The notes under the pieces: generated by a model
Database searches by the model: none
What the model saw: the letters and a program-made list of their open reading frames with translations, nothing else
What the model was told of the DNA's origin: nothing
Source: DATARN01 sp963851105
GTDB taxonomy: Bacteria > Actinomycetota > Acidimicrobiia > Acidimicrobiales > Palsa-688
Direction of reading: 5' to 3'
Length of the DNA stretch: 64,000 nucleotides
NCBI GenBank assembly: GCA_963851105.1
Contig: CAWKNP010000013.1
Span: forward strand, 6,831 to 70,830
Position numbers and translations under genes: made by a program
Shown here: positions 26,076 to 34,691 of the stretch, one piece after another
Layout of the letters: every line of letters begins with the position of its first letter
Numbering within the stretch: position 1 is the first letter of the stretch

Positions 26076-26148
26076 TGTCGCAACGTTAGGGGGAGGGTGT
26101 AAACGGGGGGTTTCCCCGGCGGGACGGGGTGGTTACATCTGCGGTTGT

Positions 26149-26880
26149 TTACGCGGGAATGGCGGTCGGCGCGGGCGCCACCCGCCGGGCCGCCACCACC
26201 GCCGACGATTCCGCGCTCACCCCTTCGACCGCTTCGCCCCGCTTGGCATAGCGGTTGACGTACACCTGGCCTGTCAGCTCCCGCAGGGTGAACATGATTT
26301 CATCGGTGATTTGCCGCAGCACCAGCGGATCGTCCTGGCGGTCGTAGAACCGGTGGAAGTACATGGGCTCGGAGAAGCGCACCGTGATCGGCATGAAGAG
26401 CCGGGGCTTGACCTGGCCGATCGGCTGCGCCTCCCGGGTCCCGACCATGGCCACGGCAACGACCGGGCAGTGGCAGGCCAGCGCCAGCCGGGCGACACCG
26501 GTGTGGCCCTTGTACAGGCGCCCGTCCGGCGAGCGGGTTCCCTCGGGGTAGATCCCGAACACGCCGCCGTCGTCGAGGATCTCCTTGGCCGAGTCGAGCG
26601 CCCGTTGCGAGGCCGAGCCGCCCTCCCGCTTGATCGGGATCTGGCCGATGGCCCGGAAGAACCACGCCGTCTTCTTGTTCTCGAAGTATTCCGCCTTGGC
26701 CACGAAGGTGACCCGGCGCCGCAGCACGAGGGGCAGGAAGACCGAGTCGGAGAACGAGACGTGATTGCTGGCCAGGATGACCGGCCCGTCCGTCGGGACG
26801 TTGTGCAGCCCCTCCACCGTGACGGGAAAGAAGAACCGCAGGAGCGGGGTGAGGATCACCTTCAGGAGCCAGTAAGTCAT
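26149..26880 (-). CDS. 1-acyl-sn-glycerol-3-phosphate acyltransferase (PlsC-like)
   Basis: Adds the second acyl chain to lysophosphatidic acid at the inner face of the membrane, or a related lipid acyl transfer. 243 residues. It has the catalytic NHVSFSD (HX4D, His40 to Asp45), FVAKAEYFE, the GQIPIKREGG segment and YPEGTRS (about 111-117) for glycerophosphate binding. The N-terminus is hydrophobic and amphipathic. The last 25 residues are Ala/Val-rich and probably disordered. The aminotransferase gene lies 60 bp upstream in the same direction. Confidence 0.93.
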   Translation of the reverse strand: MTYWLLKVILTPLLRFFFPVTVEGLHNVPTDGPVILASNHVSFSDSVFLPLVLRRRVTFVAKAEYFENKKTAWFFRAIGQIPIKREGGSASQRALDSAKEILDDGGVFGIYPEGTRSPDGRLYKGHTGVARLALACHCPVVAVAMVGTREAQPIGQVKPRLFMPITVRFSEPMYFHRFYDRQDDPLVLRQITDEIMFTLRELTGQVYVNRYAKRGEAVEGVSAESSAVVAARRVAPAPTAIPA

Positions 26881-26940
26881 GTCCGCCCACCAGGCTAGGC
26901 CACCACCTATCTCCCTTTTCCCCGGCCTTGTTACAACCCG

Positions 26941-28113
26941 TTACAACTTGACGAGAGTCTTGCGGAGGTTGCGGACGCCCTGGGCGATGCGCTTCTCGTT
27001 TTCGATGAGCGCGAAGCGGACGAAACCCTCCCCGCCGCGGCCGAACCCGACGCCCGGCGAGGTGGCCACGCTGGCCTCGGTGACCAGTAGCTTGGAGAAC
27101 TCGAGCGATCCCATGTCCCGGTACGGCTCGGGGATCGGCGCCCACACGAACATGGTGGCCTTGGGCTTGTCGATCTCCCAGCCGATGCGGGCCAGTCCCT
27201 CGCACACGGCGTCGCGGCGGGACTGGTAGATCTCGTTGACGAACTTGGGGTAGTCGGGGGCCTCGTTCATGGTCACGATCGCCGCGATCTGGATCGGCTG
27301 GAAGGTGCCGTAGTCGAGGTAGCTCTTGAGCTTGGTGAGGGCGGCCACGATCTCGGGGTTACCGACCAGGAACGCCACCCGCCACCCGGCCATCGAGAAG
27401 CTCTTGGTCAAGGTGTACAACTCGACCGCGACATCCTTGGCCCCGGGCACCTGGAGAATGGAGGGGGGTTGGTAGCCGTCGAACGCGGTGTCGGAGTAGG
27501 CGAAATCGTGCACCAGAACCACGTCGCGCTCGCGGGCAAAGTCGACCAGTCGCTGCATCCATGCCAGGTCGACGGTCTCGGTGGTCGGGTTGTGGGGAAA
27601 GGAGAAGACGATGACCCGGGGCCGGGGCCACGTCGACTCCCAGCTGTCCATGAGGTTGGCGAAGAAGTCCTGGTCGGGGCCGAGGCGCACCTGCTGGACG
27701 TCGGCGCCCGCGAACAGGGGGGCGTAGATGTGGATCGGGTAGCTCGGGGTGGGCACGAGGGCGGTGTCGCCCGGCCCGACGAGGGTCCACATCAGGTGCG
27801 ACAGCCCCTCCTTGGCGCCGATGGTGGTCACGACCTCGGTGTCGGGGTCGAGCTCGACGCCGAAGCGGCGCAGGTACAAGTTGGCCACCGCCAGCCGCAG
27901 CTTAGGAATCCCCCGTGACGCCGAGTAGCGGTGGTTGCGAGGATTGTGCGCCGCCTCGCAGAGCTTTTCGACCGCGATGTCGGGGCTTGGGATGTCGGGG
28001 TTGCCGAATCCCATGTCGATCACGTCGTCGCCGGCACGACGCGCCTGGTCCCGCAACTGGTTGATGATGGCGAAGACGTAGGGCGGCAGGCCGTTGATCC
28101 GGCGGAACTCCAT
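26941..28113 (-). CDS. PLP-dependent class I aminotransferase (alanine/aspartate type)
   Basis: 390 residues from ATG 28113 (MEFRRINGLPPYVF). The fold-type I motifs are HRYSASRGIPKLR (about 61-73), NPTTE, VHDFAYSDTAFDG and the PLP Lys237 in TLTKSFSMAGWR. It resembles AlaC-like transaminases and LL-diaminopimelate aminotransferase relatives. A longer upstream reading frame is Arg/Pro junk. The likely reaction is glutamate-pyruvate or related transamination; the substrate is not proved. It lies 11 bp downstream of an LLM oxidoreductase gene. Confidence 0.93.
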   Translation of the reverse strand: MEFRRINGLPPYVFAIINQLRDQARRAGDDVIDMGFGNPDIPSPDIAVEKLCEAAHNPRNHRYSASRGIPKLRLAVANLYLRRFGVELDPDTEVVTTIGAKEGLSHLMWTLVGPGDTALVPTPSYPIHIYAPLFAGADVQQVRLGPDQDFFANLMDSWESTWPRPRVIVFSFPHNPTTETVDLAWMQRLVDFARERDVVLVHDFAYSDTAFDGYQPPSILQVPGAKDVAVELYTLTKSFSMAGWRVAFLVGNPEIVAALTKLKSYLDYGTFQPIQIAAIVTMNEAPDYPKFVNEIYQSRRDAVCEGLARIGWEIDKPKATMFVWAPIPEPYRDMGSLEFSKLLVTEASVATSPGVGFGRGGEGFVRFALIENEKRIAQGVRNLRKTLVKL

Positions 28114-28124
28114 GTGGTTCGAGG

Positions 28125-28841
28125 CTACCGGACGGCTTTTGCGGCTCCCGCCAATTTGGCGACGAAGGGACCCCAGTCGGTGCTCGGCGGCGGCCCGTAG
28201 ACGGCCCAGCTGACGCCTGATTGGGCGAGGCTCAACAGGTGGGCGGCGAGGGCGCCGTCGGGCGGCGGCGGGCCTCCCCAGGTCGCCTCGCAGTTGCCTT
28301 GGTTTGCCGCCGCAAAGCTCTTCAGCTCGTCGAGTGGTCCGTCCCAAGAGTTCCAGGCATCGGCCTCATGGGCCGCGATGGCCCGCACCGCCCGGGAACG
28401 GCCCCCGATCCAGGTGCGGATGTTTCGTTGCCGGAGGCCCCGGGCGGCCTCGGTGAGAAGCGCCAGCCGCTCGTCGAGCGAGGGAAACTCCAGACCGTAC
28501 GCCTGGTTCTCGGGCTGGGTCAGGCGGTCGCCGGTCCCGAGGCCCGCGATCGCCCGCCCGCCGGCGATCTCGTCCAGTGTGGCCAGGGCGTCGAGCAGGA
28601 CCGGCAGGGGCAGCATCGTCACCCGGCTGACCAGCGTCCCGATGGCAATCCGCTCGGTTTGCGTGGCCATGGCGGCGAGCATCGGCAGGGCGGACAACGA
28701 CGGCCGGTGCGGGCTGTTGATGGGAAAAAGGTGGTCGTAACTGAACACGCCGTCGAGGCCACCCTCGTCGGCCTGCCGGGCAACCTGGATCGCCGGGTTG
28801 GGGTCGCGGGCGAACACCGGGGCGATCAGCCCGACTCTCAC
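28125..28841 (-). CDS. LLM-class flavin-dependent oxidoreductase
   Basis: 238 residues from GTG 28841, whose GTGA overlaps the stop codon of the upstream ROK kinase gene. Family marks are VRVGLIAPVFARDP, DGVFSYDHLFPINSP (Asp-His loop), TERIAIGTLVSRVTMLP and GGRAIAGLGTGDR. It is shorter than the usual 290-340, with a compact C-terminal half (TWIGGRSRAVRAIA). The coupling to a sugar kinase may only reflect operon packing. Cofactor (F420 or FMN) and substrate are unknown. Confidence 0.85.
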   Translation of the reverse strand: MRVGLIAPVFARDPNPAIQVARQADEGGLDGVFSYDHLFPINSPHRPSLSALPMLAAMATQTERIAIGTLVSRVTMLPLPVLLDALATLDEIAGGRAIAGLGTGDRLTQPENQAYGLEFPSLDERLALLTEAARGLRQRNIRTWIGGRSRAVRAIAAHEADAWNSWDGPLDELKSFAAANQGNCEATWGGPPPPDGALAAHLLSLAQSGVSWAVYGPPPSTDWGPFVAKLAGAAKAVR

Positions 28842-29770
28842 CCTTGCCTCGCCAGCAGCGCGGCACCCACGGCACCGGCCCGGGAGCCGAAGTGGGCGAC
28901 AACGATGCGGATGGGTGGGCGGTTGGGGGCGCCTTCGAGCAGGTCTTTGAAAGCCGCCCGCACCGGCTCCAGGAACAGACCGCCGGAGCCTGCCAGGCCG
29001 CCACCGAGGACGATGCACTCCGGATCGAAAATGTTGGCCAGGTTGGCCAGGCCGAGACCGACCCACCAGGCGAAGCGCTCGACGACTGCCCGTGCCCCCG
29101 GGTCCCCCTCACCAGCCGCCTTGGTGACATGTTCACCTCGCACGGCCATCGGGTCGCCACCGGCCAGAGCGACCAGCCGGGGGGCGGCGCCGGCCTCGGC
29201 CGCCTCGCGCCCGAGGCGGGCCAGCCCGCTCCCCGAGGCGAAGCGCTCCCAGCATCCATGCTTGCCGCAGGGGCAGGGAGGGCCGTGGGCGTCGACCACC
29301 ATGTGGCCGATCTCGCCCGCGAAGCCGTTGCTGCCCCGCAGGAGGCGTCCGCCTGAGACGAGGCCGCCGCCGATGCCGGTGCCCAGGGTCACCATCAGCA
29401 GGTCGCGGCTCCCCTGGCCGGCGCCGAGCTCCCGCTCGGCCCAGGCGGCGCACGTGGCGTCGTTGTCGACGACGATGTCGGTGTCGGGCAGCCTGTTTTC
29501 GAGCCCGGTCTTCACCGCCAGGCCGACCACGTGGGGAAGGTTGGGCGCGAACTGCAGCACTCCAGCGCGATCGACCAGGCCCGGGGCGCCGACGCCCAAC
29601 TTGTCGACCCCGCCCAGCTGGCGGACCACGTCGGCGGCGGCGTCGAGGACCGCCTCCCCCCCGAGGGGGGTGGGTGCCTTCACCTCGGCGCCCATGCCAC
29701 CGTCGGGATTCAGTTCGAGAGCCAGGATCTTGGTGCCACCGATATCGACGCCAATCACTCGGTCGGTCAT
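28838..29770 (-). CDS. ROK-family glucokinase-like sugar kinase
   Basis: 310 residues. The ATP-site start is VIGVDIGGTKILALEL. The sugar-binding segment is NDATCAAWAERELGAG, the glycine loop GTGIGGGLV, and the ROK zinc site CPCGKHGCWE with an upstream His in GEIGHMVVD. GGGLAGSGG is the second phosphate loop. It probably phosphorylates glucose or another hexose. The gene begins just downstream of a minisatellite region and is coupled to the LLM gene. Confidence 0.92.
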   Translation of the reverse strand: MTDRVIGVDIGGTKILALELNPDGGMGAEVKAPTPLGGEAVLDAAADVVRQLGGVDKLGVGAPGLVDRAGVLQFAPNLPHVVGLAVKTGLENRLPDTDIVVDNDATCAAWAERELGAGQGSRDLLMVTLGTGIGGGLVSGGRLLRGSNGFAGEIGHMVVDAHGPPCPCGKHGCWERFASGSGLARLGREAAEAGAAPRLVALAGGDPMAVRGEHVTKAAGEGDPGARAVVERFAWWVGLGLANLANIFDPECIVLGGGLAGSGGLFLEPVRAAFKDLLEGAPNRPPIRIVVAHFGSRAGAVGAALLARQG

Positions 29771-30255
29771 TCGCCCCTGAGGCTAGGGGCTGGCCCGGGA
29801 CACGCATTTGGGGGTTCGATGCCTCGGGGCGCTCGGGGGCCTGGTCCACGGGGGCCCCAGACACCCCGCTAACGACCACCCCCCTCCCCGGCGGCCGGCA
29901 CCCCTGGACACAAAAGGGCCCCAGGTGCCCCGTTAGCGACCACCCCTCGTCTCGGCGGGCGGCACCCCTGGACACAAAAAGGGCCCCAGAACACCCCCTA
30001 CCGCCCACCCCCCTCCCCGGCGGCCGGCACCCCTGGACACAAAAGGGCCCCAGAACACCCCACCCCCTCCCGGCGCGGCACCCCTGGACAGAAAAGGGCC
30101 CCACAACCCCGCCCACCCCCCTCCCCGGCGGCCGGCACCCCTGGACACAAAAGGGCCCCACAACCCCCGCTACCGCCCACCCCCCTCCCCGGCGGGCGGC
30201 ACCCCTGGACACAAAACGGTCCCACAACACCCCCTACCGCCCACCCCCCTCCCGG
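29771..30255. repeat. Minisatellite of about 64-bp GC-rich repeats
   Basis: A 485-bp intergenic region without a credible gene. The core GGCACCCCTGGACACAAAAG plus GGCCCCA recurs at 29897, 29961, 30026, 30077, 30134 and 30198 (periods 64, 65, 51, 57, 64), linked by CCACCCCCCTCCCC-type spacers, with a decayed copy near 29840. The minus strand can be read as Gly-Pro-Phe-Cys/Val repeats in several frames, which is a by-product of the period. It lies between an rRNA methyltransferase and a sugar kinase, both on the minus strand. Confidence 0.85.
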
Positions 30256-31065
30256 TCAGGCAGGGGCCAGTGCGTGGAAGGCAATGGCGGCGGCCGTGGC
30301 AACGTTCACCGAATCCACTTCGGTTGCCATCGGGATGCGGACCCGCTGGTCGGCCATCGCCAGCGCACCCACCGTCAGGCCAGGGCCTTCGGCTCCGACC
30401 AACACCGCAGTTCGCCCGGCGCCGGCGCCCCCGACCGCGTGCAGCGGGAGGGCCGTGGCTTCAGGGGTCAGCGCCAGGACCTGGTAGCCCACGGCTCGCA
30501 ACTCATCCAATCCCTCCGGCCACGGCTCCATACGGGCCCAGGGGACTCGAAGGACGTGGCCCATCGAGACCCTGACGGCCCGGCGGTACAGCGGGTCCAC
30601 CGAGCTCGGGCTGAGGAGGATGGCACCGACGCCGAAGGCGGCGGCGTTGCGGAAAAGGGCACCCATGTTCTCGTGGTCCCCGATGCCCTCGGCCACCGTG
30701 ACCAGCCGAGCGCCGACGATCTGCTGCCAGCGCGCCGGCGGCAGCCGGTTGGCCGCGGCCAGGGCGCCGCGGTGGAAATGGAAGCCGGTGACCGCCCGTA
30801 GCACTTCCACGTCCGCGGTGTAGACGGGCCAGGCGCCGGCCGTGGCGGCCAGGGCGGGCGTGAGTTCCGCGAGCCGAGGCTCGGTGACCAGGAGCGAACG
30901 GACCGGGTACTGCGACGCCAGCAGCTGGCGGATGGCAGCCACGCCCTCGACCATGAACAGTCCCGCGGCGGGCTCACAGCGCTGACGGAGGGCGGCATCG
31001 GTGAGGTTGCGGTACTCGTCGACTTTTTGGTCGGCGGGATCTCCGATGGCAATAACGGGACCCAC
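30256..31065 (-). CDS. TrmH/SpoU-family RNA 2'-O-methyltransferase
   Basis: 269 residues from GTG 31065, 10 bp after the glutathione peroxidase stop; an upstream ATG at 31116 would overlap that gene. An N-terminal substrate-binding domain (FMVEGVAAIRQLLAS) is followed by the SPOUT knot: GDHENMGALFRNAAAFGVGA, VLVGAEGPGLT and IPMATEVDSVNVATAAAI. It uses SAM to methylate ribose in rRNA or tRNA. The exact target is unknown. Confidence 0.92.
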   Translation of the reverse strand: MGPVIAIGDPADQKVDEYRNLTDAALRQRCEPAAGLFMVEGVAAIRQLLASQYPVRSLLVTEPRLAELTPALAATAGAWPVYTADVEVLRAVTGFHFHRGALAAANRLPPARWQQIVGARLVTVAEGIGDHENMGALFRNAAAFGVGAILLSPSSVDPLYRRAVRVSMGHVLRVPWARMEPWPEGLDELRAVGYQVLALTPEATALPLHAVGGAGAGRTAVLVGAEGPGLTVGALAMADQRVRIPMATEVDSVNVATAAAIAFHALAPA

Positions 31066-31075
31066 GCCGGAGGAC

Positions 31076-31564
31076 TTAGTGGGGCAGAACGGCTTCGATG
31101 GCCCCGACAACCTCATCGGCCTCGGGCTCGGTCATGGGACGGAATCGCGCCACGATCTTCCCGCCGGGCGAGACGAGGAACTTCTCGAAGTTCCACTGGA
31201 TGTCGCCGGCGGCGCCGGTGGAATCGGGCTGATCCACCAACTCCTGGTAAAGCGGGTGGCGGTCATCGCCGTTGACCTCGACCTTTTCGGTGATCGGGAA
31301 GGTGACGCCGTAGTTGACCGAGCAGAAGGTGGCGATCTCCTCGGCGTTGCCCGGCTCCTGGCCACCGAACTGGTTGCAGGGCACGCCGAGCACGGTAAAG
31401 CCTCGGTCGCCGAAACGCTCCTGCAGGTGCTCCAGACCGGTGTACTGCGGTGTGAGGCCGCACTGGGAAGCCACGTTGACGATGAGCACCGCCTGGCCCT
31501 CGAGTCCGTGCAGGTCTAGGGGCTCGCCATTGAGTCGATGGAGATCGGTGTCGTAAATCGTCAT
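31076..31564 (-). CDS. Glutathione peroxidase family protein
   Basis: 162-residue thiol peroxidase. It has the peroxidatic Cys35 in NVASQCGLT, Gln69 in FGGQEP and Trp124-Asn125 in IQWNFEKFL, the standard catalytic set (Cys instead of Sec). In Actinobacteria, which lack glutathione, such enzymes usually use thioredoxin (family knowledge). It shares the minus-strand run with the ArsA cluster and TrmH. It fits oxidative-stress defence together with MsrB. Confidence 0.95.
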   Translation of the reverse strand: MTIYDTDLHRLNGEPLDLHGLEGQAVLIVNVASQCGLTPQYTGLEHLQERFGDRGFTVLGVPCNQFGGQEPGNAEEIATFCSVNYGVTFPITEKVEVNGDDRHPLYQELVDQPDSTGAAGDIQWNFEKFLVSPGGKIVARFRPMTEPEADEVVGAIEAVLPH

Positions 31565-31611
31565 GTCGCGGAGGCTACGCCCGCTCTGTCGGCTATCTCT
31601 TTTGCTATCGA

Positions 31612-31953
31612 TCAGCGCACGGGGATCCGCTCGACCCGGCTGTGGTGACGTGGGCGGGATGATGATGGAGTCCCGGCGGATGCGGCCTGACCGGACGGTC
31701 CGTGGGGCGCCGCGACCGTGGTGTGCTCGTCTCGTTCCGACTCAGCAGCCCCTGCCGTGCGCGTGTCCCCGGGATCGGTGAACACCAACCGGCGGATCTC
31801 GTCGAGGTGGTTGAGTATCTTCCCGGCACCGGCGCTGGTGACCGCCTCGTCGAGGATCTCCAGGGCATCGTGCGCCGCCAGGATCATCTCTTTGGCGGCA
31901 TGCTGCATGTGCCCGAAAGCGGCTTCCGCCCGGTCCCGCTGGGTATTGGTCAT
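31612..31953 (-). CDS. Small conserved-type protein coupled to the ArsA-like ATPase
   Basis: 113 residues from ATG 31953, which overlaps the ATPase stop (ATGA). The first 60 residues are helical and amphipathic (RDRAEAAFGHMQHAAKEMILAAHDALEILDE). The C-terminal 50 are Ser/Pro/Arg-rich and probably disordered. Small helical proteins are often found beside this actinobacterial ATPase, so a partner role is plausible. No motif is recognised. Confidence 0.68.
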   Translation of the reverse strand: MTNTQRDRAEAAFGHMQHAAKEMILAAHDALEILDEAVTSAGAGKILNHLDEIRRLVFTDPGDTRTAGAAESERDEHTTVAAPHGPSGQAASAGTPSSSRPRHHSRVERIPVR

Positions 31954-33140
31954 TCGAAGGTCACCTCCAGCCACGAGGACACCATGGCGGCGCTGACGAC
32001 CTCGCGCCGGCGAAGGGAGTCGGGCAACATGATCGCCCGGCGGTGGGGACCGACGCGGACCAGCAACTCGCCGTCGCGCCGGCCGACGTCGAGATCGTCC
32101 CGATCGACAAACGGCAACGCCAGGCGAAGGACCAGCGTCGCGCCGCGGGAGATGATCTCGAGCGCCTCGCCGCGGTGCAGGATGCCGGTGGGATCGAGGT
32201 CGCCGTAGAGGGCATCGGCAAAGTCCCGGAGGCGGTCCGTGCCGACCAGTTCATCGGCGGCCAGCTCGGCCCGCAATACCGGCAGCGGGGCGAACCCGGC
32301 CTCGATCGTGGCGAGGTGCTCGGCGTGGGCCTCTTTCCACGCCTTGAACCAGGGATCGGTGACGGCGTCGGGCAGGAGGCGGTTGGCCACCACTGCGTCG
32401 ACGCGATACCCGAACAGCGAGAGGTAGGTGGCGGTGCGCCGGGCCTCGGCAATGACGACCTTCTCGGGGTTCACCACCAGCCGGATCGTGCTGCGATCGC
32501 CGTCGGTCAGCAGCGTCCGGACGCCTTCCAGCCCGTCGTACATACGCCGGGCGGCACCGAAGACGTGATCGCCGGCCACCGGCATCGTTGTCAGGCGGCT
32601 CAGCAGGGGACGCATCGTCTGGACCACGCGGCGCTCGACGGGGAAGACCCGGTCCATGTACCAGGCGAGGACGTCGGGCAGCGAGAGCAGCCGGATGGTC
32701 TCCGCCGTCGGGGCGCAGTCCACGACCACCACGTCCCATTGCCCGGAGTCAGCGTGGCCCTTGATGTCGGAGAGGGCGAATACCTCCTCCAATCCCGGCA
32801 GCATGGACAGCTCCTCGGCCTCGACCGTGTCCACCCCGGCCCAGCCGAACAGCTCCCGCAGGTAGTCCTGGATGTCTCCCCACGCTTCCTCCAGCCGCTC
32901 GGTGGCATCGAGCTGCTGGGCCCACAGCCCCTCGCAGACCTTCCGAGGTTGACCGTCGAGAAAAAGGTCGAAGGTATCGCCCAGGCTGTGGGCGCTGTCG
33001 GTCGACAGCACCAGCGTCCGCAGTCCGCTGTCGGCACATCGCAACGCGGTCGCGGCCGCGACCGATGTCTTGCCGACCCCGCCTTTGCCGGTGAAGAGCA
33101 GCACCCGGCATGGCACCCCGGCCACTGGCGCGGGGCTCAC
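31950..33140 (-). CDS. ArsA/GET3-like P-loop ATPase
   Basis: 396 residues. It has the deviant Walker A GKGGVGKT (18-25), a switch region STDSAHSLGD, VVVDCAPTAETIRLL and a C-terminal small beta domain (about 320-390) as in actinobacterial ArsA_HSP20-type proteins. No arsenite-binding Cys triad or ars operon is visible, so arsenic transport is unlikely. A role in membrane-protein or envelope biogenesis is more in keeping with the neighbours (SRPBCC and a PimB-like mannosyltransferase). A similar grouping is known near M. tuberculosis Rv2184c-Rv2188c. It overlaps genes on both sides by 4 bp. Confidence 0.9.
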   Translation of the reverse strand: MSPAPVAGVPCRVLLFTGKGGVGKTSVAAATALRCADSGLRTLVLSTDSAHSLGDTFDLFLDGQPRKVCEGLWAQQLDATERLEEAWGDIQDYLRELFGWAGVDTVEAEELSMLPGLEEVFALSDIKGHADSGQWDVVVVDCAPTAETIRLLSLPDVLAWYMDRVFPVERRVVQTMRPLLSRLTTMPVAGDHVFGAARRMYDGLEGVRTLLTDGDRSTIRLVVNPEKVVIAEARRTATYLSLFGYRVDAVVANRLLPDAVTDPWFKAWKEAHAEHLATIEAGFAPLPVLRAELAADELVGTDRLRDFADALYGDLDPTGILHRGEALEIISRGATLVLRLALPFVDRDDLDVGRRDGELLVRVGPHRRAIMLPDSLRRREVVSAAMVSSWLEVTFE

Positions 33141-33586
33141 CGCTCCGCCCGGGCCTTCAACTCCCGGAGCACCTTGACGCCGACCAGGCTCTCGGCCCGG
33201 CGCTTGACGAATCCGGGGAGGGGGACCTTCAGGTCCACCGTGAGTGTGTAGCGGACCTCGGTTTCTTCGCTGTCGCCTTCGGATTCCGAGGCCTCGAACG
33301 AATAAGAGCCGTCGTAGCGGCGGGTCAGGTCACCCGACTCCTGGACCCACGACAGGTGCCAGGGGGCCCCGCTGTAGTCATAGACCAAGGTGGGCGAGGT
33401 GCTGCGCCCAAAGGCGGCCACACGGAACACGACCTTGATCCCCCGACCTTGCTCATCGCGCTCGAGGACCCGCACCGCCTTGACGTCGCCTGACCACGAC
33501 GGGTACGACTCGAAATCCGTGAGAATGGCGAACAACGCCTCCGGCGTCGCCCGGATCATCGCTCGCTCGGCGACCTGTTCCTCCAC
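33137..33586 (-). CDS. SRPBCC-fold (polyketide cyclase/dehydrase-like) protein
   Basis: 149 residues with a START/Bet v1-like lipid-binding pattern: RAMIRATPEALFAILTDFES near the N-terminus, YPSWSGDVKAVRV, then YDYSGAPWHLSWVQES and a long C-terminal helix (PGFVKRRAESLVGVKVLRELK). It probably binds a hydrophobic ligand. It overlaps the ArsA-like gene by ATGA, a pairing conserved in mycobacteria (Rv2185c/Rv2184c). Confidence 0.88.
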   Translation of the reverse strand: MEEQVAERAMIRATPEALFAILTDFESYPSWSGDVKAVRVLERDEQGRGIKVVFRVAAFGRSTSPTLVYDYSGAPWHLSWVQESGDLTRRYDGSYSFEASESEGDSEETEVRYTLTVDLKVPLPGFVKRRAESLVGVKVLRELKARAER

Positions 33587-33616
33587 GTTCGCCTGTCTCC
33601 TCTTGTCCGGCCGCGG

Positions 33617-33841
33617 TCAGAACCGGGCAGCGTTTCGCCGGACCACCGTGTAGTAGTAGCCGAGCACGATGCCGTTGCCGACCAGGAACCACGCAGTGGC
33701 GACCGCCACCACCAGCCACAGGATCCACCCCCGGCGGTCCTCCGCGCCCCCCGCAAACTCATCGGGCTCGCGACCGATGCAGTCGATGAGGGCCAGCAAC
33801 GGGATGGACTCGAGCACAAGGAGACCGAAGATGAGCGGCAC
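33617..33841 (-). CDS. Small two-segment membrane protein
   Basis: 74 residues with a hydrophobic segment at about 3-20 and a second at about 40-63, joined by a short charged loop (GREPDEFAGGAEDRRG). The pattern resembles the N-terminal membrane region called PLDc_N, found as free-standing small proteins in Actinobacteria. It lies 30 bp upstream of the SRPBCC gene in the same run. No enzyme activity is expected. Confidence 0.65.
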   Translation of the reverse strand: MPLIFGLLVLESIPLLALIDCIGREPDEFAGGAEDRRGWILWLVVAVATAWFLVGNGIVLGYYYTVVRRNAARF

Positions 33842-33853
33842 GACGGATGGAGG

Positions 33854-34441
33854 TTATCGCCGGTCACGGCGGCGCATCCCGTTCGGGCCATCGCCGTCGG
33901 GCGGCGTGCGGGCGGGAAACACTCCGTATCGCGCCCCCCAAAACTCGCAGTGCGCCAGACCCCACACCGGCACCAGCCACCCGAACGCAAGAGCGGCGGT
34001 GATCCAGCAGGTTGCCGCGGCCACGATCACCTCCACCGCGAGAGCTCCGAGCAGCCGGGCTCGCACCCGGTTGGGCGCCACGTCCTCGAGCAGGATGAGG
34101 TTCCACAGCGTGATCTGGTCCTGCCGGCTTCGTCTCGCGGCCAGGCCCCAGCCCCAGAAGTACAACCCGCTGCCGGCGAGCAGCAGGAGGAGGTCGACCA
34201 CGACCACGGGGATGCGGGCCTCGGGGACGAAAGTGGCGATCGCCGTCGCCACGACATAGACCGCGGTGCCGATCCACGCCGACGCGATGATCCGCTGGCC
34301 TTGGATGACCCCAGACCCGGCCCCCGGGAGCCCCGCCGCCCCCGCCGGCGTCCCATCAGGTGCGACAGCGGCCCCGGCCGCGGCCGCGGCCGCCAGGCGG
34401 GCCTGGCGCTCGGCCCGGACGGCCTCGGCGCCCCCGGGCAT
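33854..34441 (-). CDS. Membrane protein of unknown function
   Basis: 195 residues from ATG 34441 (MPGGAEAVRAERQARL). An upstream in-frame start at 34654 would add 71 residues encoded by a DNA minisatellite, which argues against it. Two hydrophobic pairs are visible (about 52-70, 77-97, then about 130-160). The C-terminus is short and basic (GMRRRDRR). No family is recognised. It sits between the mannosyltransferase and the small membrane protein. Confidence 0.65.
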   Translation of the reverse strand: MPGGAEAVRAERQARLAAAAAAGAAVAPDGTPAGAAGLPGAGSGVIQGQRIIASAWIGTAVYVVATAIATFVPEARIPVVVVDLLLLLAGSGLYFWGWGLAARRSRQDQITLWNLILLEDVAPNRVRARLLGALAVEVIVAAATCWITAALAFGWLVPVWGLAHCEFWGARYGVFPARTPPDGDGPNGMRRRDRR

Positions 34442-34513
34442 GGCCCGCGCCGGCTTGGCGCCCGACCGGCCACCTGGGGACGGGCTGACGCCACCCGCCG
34501 CCGCGCCGCGATC

Positions 34514-34691
34514 AGGCCGGCTTCGCTGCGACCGGGTCACTGGGCGACCCCACTCCCCTGACGAGGCCGGCTTCGCTGCGACCAGGTCAGGCGGGCGACC
34601 CCACTCCCCTGGCGAGGCCGACTTCGCGGCGACCGGGTCACTGGGCGACCCCACTCCCCTGACGAGGCCGGCTTCGCTGCGACGGGGTCAT
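34514..34691. repeat. Minisatellite of 50-51 bp units
   Basis: Three full copies start at 34514, 34564 and 34615, with a partial fourth at 34665 (AGGCCGGCTTCGCTGCGACC, then GGGTCACTGGGCGACCCCAC). The array covers the very end of the glycosyltransferase gene and the space before the membrane-protein gene. It reads in frame on both strands as Ser-Gly-Glu-Trp-Gly-Arg-Pro-type repeats, probably without being translated. Confidence 0.8.

Noticed and set aside
29840..30230. CRISPR array
   Set aside because: The repeats are 51-65 bp apart, but the spacers are themselves repeats of C-rich sequence, and no cas gene is near.
29933..30230. Repetitive Gly-Pro-Phe-Val/Cys protein on the minus strand
   Set aside because: The frames come from the DNA repeat period, change frame between copies, and have no ribosome-binding site.
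31950..33140. Arsenite efflux ATPase
   Set aside because: Single P-loop domain, no As-binding Cys triad and no arsB/arsR nearby. The mycobacterial-type context points elsewhere.
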